51,947 nucleotides of DNA from Opitutales bacterium UBA2995 (GTDB taxonomy: Bacteria; Verrucomicrobiota; Verrucomicrobiia; Opitutales; UBA2995), in contig DDZZ01000003.1 in the NCBI GenBank assembly GCA_002346535.1, positions 1-51,947 of the forward strand. The letters are read 5' to 3'. Of this stretch, positions 17,987-25,756 are shown piece after piece. Made by a program: the position numbers and the translations under genes. Each line of letters begins with the position of its first letter. The stretch's first letter is position 1. The notes beneath the pieces were generated by a model. The model saw nothing but the letters and a program-made list of their open reading frames with translations. It was not told where the DNA came from and made no database searches.

Positions 17987-19087
17987 GTGAATACAGATAT
18001 TCCGGAAAAAAGAAAAGCACTTACTCTACATGGGGATGGCTCATTCCGTGCCCTGGAAACGGATATGCCTGCCTTGGAAGAAGGCATGGTACTAATAAAA
18101 ACCAAGGCCTCGCTGGTTAGCCCCGGGACCGAATTAAAGGGTCCTACAAAACGTGGCAGTAAAGCGGCTGGAGGTTGGCGTGGTTTACGGGAGCTACAAC
18201 TCAATCCGGATACCAATATTGCTCCCAAGCCTTTTGGCTATGCCAATGCCGGTGAAATAGCTGCAATTGCTAGTGGAGTTGAAGACTTCAATATCGGTGA
18301 TTCGGTTGCCGCCATCGGTGCTGGATATGCCCTTCATGCCGATTACTCGGTCGTACCCCAAAATTTGGTAGTTCCACTGCCGGAACAATCAAGTTTTGAA
18401 CAGGGTGCTTACGGCATGCTACTCGCCACTGGTATGCAGGCGCTTCGTCGTGGCAATCCTCAAATAGGAGATTATGTAGCCGTTGCTGGAATGGGGATTG
18501 TTGGTATACTTACTGCACGACTCTTTCAATTGGCCGGCTGTTACGCGATAGGTTGGGATACCATTGATGCCCGCCTTTCTTTAGCTAAGGCATTGGGAAT
18601 TGATGAAACCGCTTTGGTGCTCAGTGAAGACGAAATAGAAAAAACGAAAGCCTTCACAATGGGTAGGGGATTGGACATCAGTGTTGTGGCCCTTGGTGGA
18701 GATGCCACGAAACCCGCCCATTCTTTAGAGCAATGCATGAAAATCTCTGGGGATGGACATCCTATGGGAACGATGGTGATCGTCGGTGGAGCAGAGTTTC
18801 CGTTTACTCGATCCCTTACTAATATCGATTTTCGGCGCTCTTCTCGCACAGGACCCGGCTACCATGATAAGGCATGGGAGCGGGGTCGTGACTATGACGA
18901 CGCCTTTTTGCGTTGGAATACCCGGAGCAATTTGGAGTTATGCCTACGTTTGGTATCGGAAGGGAAGATAGTGGTTGAGAGGCTGACGACTCATCGGGTG
19001 ACCTTTGACAACGTGGAGGAAGAGACCGCCGAGATAACAAAAGATCCCGATTCTATCCTTGGAATGCTGTTTGAATACAGCTATTGA
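17987..19087 (+). CDS. Medium-chain (zinc-type) dehydrogenase/reductase
   Basis: A 366-aa MDR-superfamily oxidoreductase starting at GTG. The N-terminal GroES-like part has SLVSPGTELKGPTKRG where classical zinc enzymes have their catalytic Cys, so it lacks the usual zinc-ligand Cys and belongs to the 'SPGTE' group. The NAD(P)-binding motif is VAGMGIVGILTARLFQLAG (~165-183). A later stretch has RTGPGYHDKAWERGRDY. It lies between an isomerase and an SSS symporter in one operon, so it probably oxidises or reduces a sugar, polyol or sugar acid from the same substrate. A classical Zn alcohol dehydrogenase is less likely given the missing Cys. Confidence 0.75.
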   Translation: MNTDIPEKRKALTLHGDGSFRALETDMPALEEGMVLIKTKASLVSPGTELKGPTKRGSKAAGGWRGLRELQLNPDTNIAPKPFGYANAGEIAAIASGVEDFNIGDSVAAIGAGYALHADYSVVPQNLVVPLPEQSSFEQGAYGMLLATGMQALRRGNPQIGDYVAVAGMGIVGILTARLFQLAGCYAIGWDTIDARLSLAKALGIDETALVLSEDEIEKTKAFTMGRGLDISVVALGGDATKPAHSLEQCMKISGDGHPMGTMVIVGGAEFPFTRSLTNIDFRRSSRTGPGYHDKAWERGRDYDDAFLRWNTRSNLELCLRLVSEGKIVVERLTTHRVTFDNVEEETAEITKDPDSILGMLFEYSY

Positions 19088-19100
19088 TTAAGCTCTGATT

Positions 19101-20873
19101 ATGGAACCCGTTTATGGACCGAATTTGACTATTTGGGACCTATTAGTCCTGTCCTTTTATTTGCTGTTCATGTTTGGCATTGGTTTTGTTTATAAAAGCT
19201 TTAGTAAGGATAACAGCGATTATTTCCGTGGCGGGGGAAGTATGCTCTGGTGGATGGTGGGAGCTTCGGCTTTCATGACTCAGTTCAGTGCTTGGACCTT
19301 CACTGGCGCGGCTGGAAAGGCTTATACAGATGGAACGCTGGTTTCTATGATTTTTTTCGGCAATGCCGTTGGCTACCTAGGGAATTACCTCGTAACCAGT
19401 TATCGCTTTCGCCGCATGCGGGTTATCACCCCGATTGATTCAGTTCGCGTACGTTTCGGTGCGTTTAATGAACAGGTATTTACCTGGACACAAATACCTC
19501 AAAGAGTGCTCTACGCTGGAATTTGGCTGAATGGCTTGGCGATCGTTGTATCTAGTGTATTCAAGATTGATCCTGTCATCACCGTATGGGTGGTTGGTCT
19601 TGCAGTTGTCGTTATGTCTGTTGCCGGTGGAGCATGGGCTGTCATTGCATCGGACTTTATCCAAGTTCTGTTGCTCATGTGCATTACCTTGGTGACTTGT
19701 GTTTTGGCTCTGTCGCATCCCGCAATTGGTGGATTGGGTGGATTAATAGATAAGGTTCCGGATCACCACTTTTCGTTCTCTTTGGCTGAGGATGCCCGAT
19801 TTGTATACATATGGATATTCACGGCCTTCGTCGTGCAGTCATTCAAAATTAACAACATGTTTGATTCTTACCGCTATCTGTGTGTGAAGAACGACAGCCA
19901 GGCGCGAAAGGCCAGCATGATGGCCTGTTTTTTGATGTTAGTAGGTCCGTTGATCTGGTTCATTCCTCCCATGGTGGCTCGGGTGCTTCAGCCGGATATG
20001 GCGTCCGTTTTTCCAGCCTTGGCGAATCCAAATGAAGGTGCTTTCCTTTACACGGGAATGGTAGTCTTGCCGGTTGGCATGATTGGCTTACTGGTATGCG
20101 CTCTCTTCGCCGCGACAATGTCTTCCATGGATAGTGGACTCAATGTTAATGCAGGTATCATCGTGAACAATTTCTACAAACCTGTTCTCCGAAAAAACGC
20201 AGGTGAGAAGGAGCTTCTTTTGGTGGGGAAAGTCATGTCGGGAGTGTTTGGAATTTTAATTATTATGGCAGGCCTGCTTTGGTTGAATTTGAAAGATTGG
20301 GATCTTTTCGAAATTATGACTGTGTTCGGATCCATGGTTGGAATACCCATCGCCATGCCTTTGGTTTGGGGGCTGTTTATTAAGAGCGCACCTCGATGGT
20401 CGGCATGGAGTACCGTACTGGTTGGGGTATTATTCTCCTGGTTTTCATTAGAAGTGAAGGACCATGGATGGTTAGGTGTGGGTGAGCTGGAGGGTCGTGA
20501 AAAATCTGATTTTCTCTACTTCTTTTCTGGTTTGGGGAATGTGATTGTCTGTTCTGTTTGGTTTTTCATCACCGTAGCGATTGCCAAATGGTACCAGTAC
20601 AAGCCGGAGCAGCATGTTGAAGAATTTTTTGAAAATCAAAAACGTCCTATGGGCCACGATGCTGAAGGGGGAGAGGATAAAGACAATCGTCAATCCCAGG
20701 CCATGGGTTTTCTCTGCCTCATTTATGGAGCCTTCATAGCGTTACTGGGAATTGTAATTCCCAATAGCATGGGTGGCCGGATTAGCTTTTTATTCTGCGG
20801 AATGGTAATCGGTGGAATCGGCTATATTCTGCGTCGATCTAAGAAGAAAACAAAGGAAATAGCTACCGGTTAG
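19101..20873 (+). CDS. Sodium:solute symporter (SSS family)
   Basis: A 590-aa inner-membrane transporter with about 14 hydrophobic segments. SSS features are clear: WDLLVLSFYLLFMFGIGFVY (first TM), the SDYFRGGGSMLWWMVGASAF block (~38-57), GGAWAVIASDFIQVLLL (~180-196), FKINNMFDSYRYL and the conserved SSMDSGLNVNAGII near ~345. Family members import sugars, sugar acids, sialic acid or solutes with Na+, which fits a marine lifestyle. It closes the plus operon (13 nt after the MDR gene), so it is inferred to import the lyase product or a monomer derived from it. A long hydrophilic insert (EQHVEEFFENQKRP...) precedes the last two TMs. Confidence 0.85.
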   Translation: MEPVYGPNLTIWDLLVLSFYLLFMFGIGFVYKSFSKDNSDYFRGGGSMLWWMVGASAFMTQFSAWTFTGAAGKAYTDGTLVSMIFFGNAVGYLGNYLVTSYRFRRMRVITPIDSVRVRFGAFNEQVFTWTQIPQRVLYAGIWLNGLAIVVSSVFKIDPVITVWVVGLAVVVMSVAGGAWAVIASDFIQVLLLMCITLVTCVLALSHPAIGGLGGLIDKVPDHHFSFSLAEDARFVYIWIFTAFVVQSFKINNMFDSYRYLCVKNDSQARKASMMACFLMLVGPLIWFIPPMVARVLQPDMASVFPALANPNEGAFLYTGMVVLPVGMIGLLVCALFAATMSSMDSGLNVNAGIIVNNFYKPVLRKNAGEKELLLVGKVMSGVFGILIIMAGLLWLNLKDWDLFEIMTVFGSMVGIPIAMPLVWGLFIKSAPRWSAWSTVLVGVLFSWFSLEVKDHGWLGVGELEGREKSDFLYFFSGLGNVIVCSVWFFITVAIAKWYQYKPEQHVEEFFENQKRPMGHDAEGGEDKDNRQSQAMGFLCLIYGAFIALLGIVIPNSMGGRISFLFCGMVIGGIGYILRRSKKKTKEIATG

Positions 20874-21308
20874 AATTAATCGGCGGTCTATTCCACTTCA
20901 ACTTTCAGGAAACGTGGTTTATCACCCAGGTCGATTGTGCTCTCGTTCTCCGGAGGTTTTGCTTCAATGCCTGATTCGACCAGTTACCACCCGTTTCATC
21001 CAGTGAATCGTTTTGGAGAAAACTTAATGTGAATATCACGGGAAACTCATTTTCCGGGCTCTCCGAAAATGTCGTTGAAGCAATCGGTGATTGTCGGCGT
21101 ATTCTGGTATCCTCCAATCTGGTAAGCGACATTACCGGCGAAGTACAGATAAGAATCCTGGCTTTAAAATTGTTGACCCCCATCACTCTACCTTGTGCAG
21201 AACAACATCGTGCAGTAAGAGCTACCTATTCTCTTGTCAGTTTTACTTGAGTTTATAACTTGCTTGAAAGCAAAGGGCGCGAAAACCAAGGTTATAGAAT
21301 CCAATATT
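20874..21308 (-). pseudogene. Decayed C-terminus of a secreted protein, in a gap
   Basis: This 435-nt gap has no intact gene. On the minus strand, two frames read like one broken coding sequence. One frame gives SESPENEFPVIFTLSFLQ followed by NDSLDETGGNWSNQ. A shifted frame then gives TIDLGDKPRFLKVEVE and a stop at about 20889. The phrase 'GDKPRFLKVEVE-stop' is typical of the end of secreted verrucomicrobial proteins. The right end (21190-21308) must hold the promoter of the sulfatase gene; I see no clear motif there. Confidence 0.45.
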
Positions 21309-22754
21309 ATGCAGTATTATAAGGTTTTCCATATCGTTCTTCTTTCAGTTCTACTGATCGATTTTAATTTGAACAGGTTGTTTGCGGATAAGCATCAGGC
21401 CAAACGGCCAAATATATTTTTCGCGCTTGCCGATGATTGGGGATGGCCACACAGCAGTTCCTATGGCGATGCGGTTGTTCAAACACTTGCTTTTGACAGC
21501 ATCGCCGCCAATGGCGTTTTGTTCACGAATGCTTATATTTCCTCGCCATCCTGTACACCCTCAAGGAACGCGATTTTGACCGGTCAACATTTCTGGAGAT
21601 TGAAGTCAGGAGGTAATTTATGGAGCTTATATCCGGAGGGATTCCCTACTTTTGTGGAAACTCTTAAGGAAGCTGGTTACTTTGTAGGTTCCTATCGTAA
21701 AGCCTTTGGTCCGGGCGAGGACGGAGACCGCGAAGTGGATGGCAAGAAGTTCAGCAGTTTGAATCAGTTCCTTAAGGAGCGGCCGGACGATCAACCCTTT
21801 TGTTTTTGGTTTGGAGCATCGGATCCTCACCGCACCTATATTTGGGAATCCGGCGTGAGGTCGGGCATGAAGTTGGAAGATGTCGAAGTGCCTCCCTTTT
21901 ATCCGGATTCTGAAATCATTCGAAAAGATATTCTCGATTACTATTGGGAGGTGCAGCGCTTTGACAGGCAGGTGGGTGAAGCGCTTGCTATTATCGAAGA
22001 AAAGGGGGAATTGGATAATACCATTGTGGTAATGACTGGTGATCACGGGTTCCCTTTCCCAAGAGGTAAGTCGAATCTTTACGATTATGGCGCGAGAGTT
22101 CCGCTGGCTATCAAATGGCATAAAGCCGTTCCACGGAATCGTGTGGTGACTGATTTTGTCAGTACTACCGACTTGGCTCCGACATTTTTAGAAGCTGCAG
22201 GCGTGGATATACTTCCGGGAACCACGGGCCGGTCTTTGCTGCCGATTTTAAAATCGGATGCCGAGGGACGCGTCAGCTCCGACCGTGAATATGTGTTAAC
22301 GGGCAAAGAGCGTCATACCCTGGCCCAGTTTGATCATCCAGGAGGTACACCAATGCGTGCCATTCGTACCGACAACTTTTTATATATCCACAATTTCAAG
22401 CCCGACCGTTGGCCAGCCGGCCATCCTGATGGCAGTTACCATGGTAAGATTTACATGGATATCGATGATAGTCCCACAAAGAGCTACATCATCGATCACA
22501 AGAATCATCCGGATATGGAAATTTATTGGCTGCTTTCCTGTGGAAAACGCCCAGCCGATGAGCTATATGATTTGAGGCTCGACCCCCATCAATTATACAA
22601 TGTGGCTGACCGTACCGAATATGCGGATACTATGAAGCGCCTGAAGGAACAGCTATTTGCGGATCTCAAGAAATATGAGGATCCTAGGATTATTGGTGGG
22701 GCTGATGCGTTTGATAACTATAAGTACACGGGATACTTGCTTCGGCAGCCATGA
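21309..22754 (+). CDS. Exported sulfatase (S1 family)
   Basis: A 481-aa type I sulfatase that hydrolyses sulfate esters, probably on a sulfated glycan. I chose the ATG at 21309 because it starts a signal peptide (YYKVFHIVLLSVLLIDFNL). An earlier in-frame start at 21234 adds a non-signal leader. The canonical formylglycine motif is C82-TPSR with AILTG after it. Other sulfatase features: IFFALADDWGWPHSSSYGD (metal-binding DD), IVVMTGDHGFPFPRGKSNLYDYG and the PLAIKWHKAVP block. It requires a formylglycine-generating enzyme, which is not in this window. A relic of a second sulfatase lies immediately downstream. The position of the sulfate removed cannot be predicted. Confidence 0.88.
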   Translation: MQYYKVFHIVLLSVLLIDFNLNRLFADKHQAKRPNIFFALADDWGWPHSSSYGDAVVQTLAFDSIAANGVLFTNAYISSPSCTPSRNAILTGQHFWRLKSGGNLWSLYPEGFPTFVETLKEAGYFVGSYRKAFGPGEDGDREVDGKKFSSLNQFLKERPDDQPFCFWFGASDPHRTYIWESGVRSGMKLEDVEVPPFYPDSEIIRKDILDYYWEVQRFDRQVGEALAIIEEKGELDNTIVVMTGDHGFPFPRGKSNLYDYGARVPLAIKWHKAVPRNRVVTDFVSTTDLAPTFLEAAGVDILPGTTGRSLLPILKSDAEGRVSSDREYVLTGKERHTLAQFDHPGGTPMRAIRTDNFLYIHNFKPDRWPAGHPDGSYHGKIYMDIDDSPTKSYIIDHKNHPDMEIYWLLSCGKRPADELYDLRLDPHQLYNVADRTEYADTMKRLKEQLFADLKKYEDPRIIGGADAFDNYKYTGYLLRQP

Positions 22755-23020
22755 GCACTCAATTTAACATTAGGGCAATGGCCATTCGGCATGGAGTCTG
22801 GAAACGGATTGTTGATACCGCAGGTTCAGTAGGACCTAGCACACCGGGTGCCTAACCCATTGTCATGGCTGCCCCGTTTCAATTTTTTCCCATCCAAGGT
22901 GGGTCAACTCTACAACATCCGATGGGGCCCTTACGAAGAGCGGAATTTGTGGGCTCGACATCTTGAAAAAGTTAAAGAACTTCGGCAAATGCTGAAAAAG
23001 CAAATCTGGACCGGAAGATC
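22755..23020 (+). pseudogene. C-terminal relic of a second sulfatase
   Basis: After the sulfatase stop, separate frames preserve pieces of another sulfatase tail. MAIRHGVWKRIVDTAGSVG (near 22780-22835) matches the usual 'a.RhGdWKli' segment. From 22880, in another frame, FFPSKVGQLYNIRWGPYEER then HLEKVKELRQMLKKQI match the 'LYNL..DP.E..NL...hPekv.eL...l' ending of S1 enzymes. Frameshifts separate the pieces, and the N-terminal two thirds are missing. Confidence 0.65.
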
Positions 23021-23134
23021 ACGTTGGCTCCTCAAATGTTCCCTTGGTGAGGAAAATTTTTCGAAGCCGGATAAATATTCTTGTGGCTCCGCCGATTGAG
23101 GGCAGCATGCTCGAAGAAATTTTTTAATTCTATC
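23021..23134 (+). other. Leader region of the aminotransferase gene
   Basis: Little can be said. This stretch carries no separate gene and no strong Shine-Dalgarno precedes the ATG at 23135. An upstream in-frame codon at 23081 would add 18 residues (rich in Arg, Cys and Ala) not expected for this family, so I do not use it. Confidence 0.3.
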
Positions 23135-24307
23135 ATGGAACGAAACTTCTCACAGCGTGCCGATGCGATTGCTCCGTCAGTGACTCTTGCAATTGATGCA
23201 AAGGCAAAGGAAATGAAAGCAGCCGGCGTGGACGTCGTTGGCTTTGGGACCGGTCAACCCGACTTTGACACGCCCGATTTTGTCAAGGACGCGGCCAAAC
23301 AAGCTCTTGACGAGGGCTTCACGAAATACACAGCTGCGGCGGGCATCCCTGAATTAAGACAGGCCATTGCTGATAAATTTAAACGAGAAAATGGTCTGGA
23401 TTACAAACCGAGCCAAATTGTGGTTTCCTGCGGTGGTAAGCACTCGGTCTTCAATATCATGATGGTGCTTTGCGAAGAAGGTGATGAGGTGATAGTGCCA
23501 GTGCCCTATTGGTTAAGCTATCCTGAGATTGTCAAAATCGCCGCGGCTACTCCCGTCGTCATCAACACGGGTGATGAGACCGACTTTAAAGTAACACCCG
23601 ATCAATTGCGAGCGGCCATCACACCAAAGACGCGGCTCTTTATTCTCAATTCTCCCAGCAACCCAACCGGTGTCGTATACTCTCCCGAGGAAATAAAAGC
23701 TCTTGGGGACATTTGTATCGAGAAAGGTGTTCTGATCATGAGCGATGAAATTTACGAGCACCTCCTCTACGACGGAGCTGTGCACAAAAGCGTCGCTTCC
23801 TTTGGACCTGAGTATAAGGAACACACGATCATCGTCCACGGCCTGGCCAAAGCCTGGAGTATGACTGGTTGGCGGCTCGGTTTTATCGCCGCTCCCGAAG
23901 CCATTGCTAAAAGAGTTTCAGCTCTGCAAAGCCACAGCACCAGCAATCCAACTTCCTTTGCGCAAAAGGGTGGGGTCGCTGCGTTGACTCAGCCCATGGA
24001 CCACCTGGAAGGATGGATGAAAGCGTTCACTGAACGACGAGCCTATGCTTACGATCGCTTATCCTCCATGCCGGGTATGAGCTGCTACTGCAGTCGGGGA
24101 GCCTTTTACCTGTTTCCGAATATTTCAGGTACGGGACTGAAATCATCTGACTTTTGTGCGCGGCTTCTGGAAGAAGAAAATGTTGCTGCAGTTCCGGGAC
24201 TCGCTTTTGGAGCCGACGATTATATTCGGATCAGTTACGCGACGAGCATGGAGCAAATCGAAAAGGGACTCGACCGGATGGAGCAGTTTTGTAAACGGCT
24301 CGTATAG
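23135..24307 (+). CDS. aspC: Class I/II aminotransferase, aspartate-type
   Basis: A 390-aa PLP-dependent aminotransferase of the bacterial aspartate aminotransferase Ib group (family usual length about 390-400). Motifs: RADAIAPSVTLAIDAKAKEM at the N-terminus, FGTGQPDFDTPDFVKDAA, YTAAAGIPELRQAIADK, NSPSNPTGVVYSPEEI (~172-187), MSDEIYEHLLYDG, the PLP-lysine region GLAKAWSMTGWRLGF with K239, and a C-terminal YIRISYATSMEQIEKG carrying the substrate Arg. It is expected to interconvert aspartate/oxaloacetate and glutamate/2-oxoglutarate. The gene ends 2 nt from the stop of the convergent SDR. It is probably housekeeping and not part of the glycan system. Confidence 0.88.
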   Translation: MERNFSQRADAIAPSVTLAIDAKAKEMKAAGVDVVGFGTGQPDFDTPDFVKDAAKQALDEGFTKYTAAAGIPELRQAIADKFKRENGLDYKPSQIVVSCGGKHSVFNIMMVLCEEGDEVIVPVPYWLSYPEIVKIAAATPVVINTGDETDFKVTPDQLRAAITPKTRLFILNSPSNPTGVVYSPEEIKALGDICIEKGVLIMSDEIYEHLLYDGAVHKSVASFGPEYKEHTIIVHGLAKAWSMTGWRLGFIAAPEAIAKRVSALQSHSTSNPTSFAQKGGVAALTQPMDHLEGWMKAFTERRAYAYDRLSSMPGMSCYCSRGAFYLFPNISGTGLKSSDFCARLLEEENVAAVPGLAFGADDYIRISYATSMEQIEKGLDRMEQFCKRLV

Positions 24308-24309
24308 TC

Positions 24310-25071
24310 TTATTGTGCTGTAATTCCTCCATCAATTGGGACAAGGCCCCCGGTCATGAAAGATGCTTCAGGTTGGCTGAGAAAAAAGACGAGGTTGGCG
24401 ATTTCTTCAGGTTGGGCTACGCGTCCAACAGGGTGATTTTTGGCTTCTGCATCCCAAGCTGCTTCTTGGTCTCCATCGAATGCTTCTTCAGCATATTTTT
24501 CAAATGCATGTTCAGCCAAGGGTGTGCGAACAGTTGCCGGGCAAACGGCATTCACGTTTATTCCTAAAGGGCTTAGCTCTGCTGATAGAGATTTGGTAAG
24601 CTGCCCGACCGCACCTTTGGTGGCGCCGTAAATAATGGAACCTAGCTTGCCGATAAAGGCTTGATCGGAAGCGGTGATCACAATGGAACCTTTCCCGGCA
24701 TCTCGCATTGGTTTTACGACTGATGCAACCGAGTAAAGAACACCTTTTAAATTGATATCTATGACGTCGTCCACGTCCTGATCGGCTAGATCAAAGATAC
24801 CGCATCGTCTCCAAATTCCGGCATTGGAAAATAGAACTTCTGGTGAGCCAAATTGATCGATCGCTTTGTCAACGGAAGTTTCAATTGCTTTGCGATTCCG
24901 CATATCTGTCTCGAAAAACGCAATTGTACCCGGATGCGACTCCTGGGTGAGAGCGTAACTGGCTTCAACATTGATATCCAAAATGGCCACGTCGTACCCG
25001 TTATCGGCAAATTTTCTAACAGCGGCAGCCCCGATTCCGGTGGCGCCGCCTGTAACTATTACTAAGGACAT
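24310..25071 (-). CDS. SDR dehydrogenase, probable sugar or sugar-acid dehydrogenase
   Basis: A 253-aa classical SDR. TGGATGIG (7-14), acidic D32 after the second strand (NAD preference), SNAG (82-85), and catalytic S135, Y148 and K152 are all present. The insertion before the C-terminus (HAFEKYAEEAFDGDQEAAWD) followed by HPVGRVAQPEEIANLVFFLS and MTGGLVPIDGGITAQ resembles SDRs of non-phosphorylative L-fucose/L-rhamnose pathways (2-keto-3-deoxy-fuconate or -rhamnonate dehydrogenase, or fucose dehydrogenase). This is recognised from memory and is suggestive only. It has a monocistronic layout and no strong Shine-Dalgarno. Its context of sulfatases, a sugar-acid dehydratase and a fucU relic fits deoxysugar catabolism. 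Confidence 0.75.
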   Translation of the reverse strand: MSLVIVTGGATGIGAAAVRKFADNGYDVAILDINVEASYALTQESHPGTIAFFETDMRNRKAIETSVDKAIDQFGSPEVLFSNAGIWRRCGIFDLADQDVDDVIDINLKGVLYSVASVVKPMRDAGKGSIVITASDQAFIGKLGSIIYGATKGAVGQLTKSLSAELSPLGINVNAVCPATVRTPLAEHAFEKYAEEAFDGDQEAAWDAEAKNHPVGRVAQPEEIANLVFFLSQPEASFMTGGLVPIDGGITAQ

Positions 25072-25358
25072 TTGTCTTTTTTTAGATTAATGGCTCTATT
25101 CCGGAAAAATTTTCTTAATTATAGGACTTACCATAACAGGCCTGATACGCAATTAAAGCCTAAAGGCCTAGATTTATTTAAATGTGATGAACATTGAGTG
25201 TCCTGCTACGCATATCTTCGTAGATTAACTTTGCTCGTTCCTTCAATTCCTCAGAAACGGATGGAACATTGTTTACGGATCTCTGGAAGGTTTAGATAAG
25301 TATGTCTCCCAAACCCTTTGCCAATTATGTTCGCAAGAGATGAAATTAGGTCTGCAGG

Positions 25359-25500
25359 TCATTTGAGAAGATCTGAGTAATCGATAAGGTATAGAGACTC
25401 GTCTTTTTCTAATTGAAGTATGTGGCTGTAGTAGTTGATCCAAATCTGGATCCAGTATTCGAGGGAACTAGTATCAAGATTGTCCAAGGATCTTGACGAG
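25359..25500 (-). pseudogene. Possible sulfotransferase C-terminal relic
   Basis: On the minus strand the frame reads DTSSLEYWIQIWINYYSHIL then QLEKDESLYLIDYSDLLK and stops. The pattern 'W...(Y)..h.l.l......l..v.Y.DLL' is that of the helix and the 'YEDLL' strand of sulfotransferase-family proteins. Nothing recognisable precedes it in the same frame, so it is at most a fragment. Evidence is limited to this one segment. Confidence 0.3.
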
Positions 25501-25559
25501 CCGAGGTCAAAGGTTGGTCGTAGTGACCTAAAAAGGGCCACTAGAAAGGACCCAGGCAA

Positions 25560-25655
25560 TGAAAGGAGAACAGCTACACCATCGAACAAAAGATCCGTAT
25601 TCTTCGGGAGACTGAACGAGCCGACAAAACCTTAACTTCCTCTACAACCTTAACA
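25560..25655 (+). mobile_element. IS3-family OrfA relic
   Basis: Near 25563-25640 one plus frame reads KENSYTIEQKIRILRETERA followed by DKTL, matching the N-terminal helix-turn-helix start of IS3-family OrfA ('YTeEQKirILrE.e..gkti'). It is soon interrupted and no OrfB or terminal inverted repeats were seen. This is a dead IS remnant. Confidence 0.55.
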
Positions 25656-25756
25656 ACATAATCATAGCTTCCAGGCTAACGAAGCACATGGCCCAGTTTG
25701 GGTAACTCGATCAACAACACTCCCGGGGTTAAAGGCTGCCCAATGTTGTTACAAAG

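Larger units (their letters stand above)
25072..25756. other. Gene-free gap made of relics
   Basis: This 685-nt gap has no intact gene. On the minus strand near 25185-25265 a frame reads VPSVSEELKERAKLIYEDMR then SRTLNVHHI-stop, which looks like the C-terminus of an unidentified protein. Further right are a possible sulfotransferase relic (25359-25500) and an IS3 OrfA relic (25560-25655), listed separately. The left end contains an AT-rich leader for the SDR gene. Confidence 0.5.
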
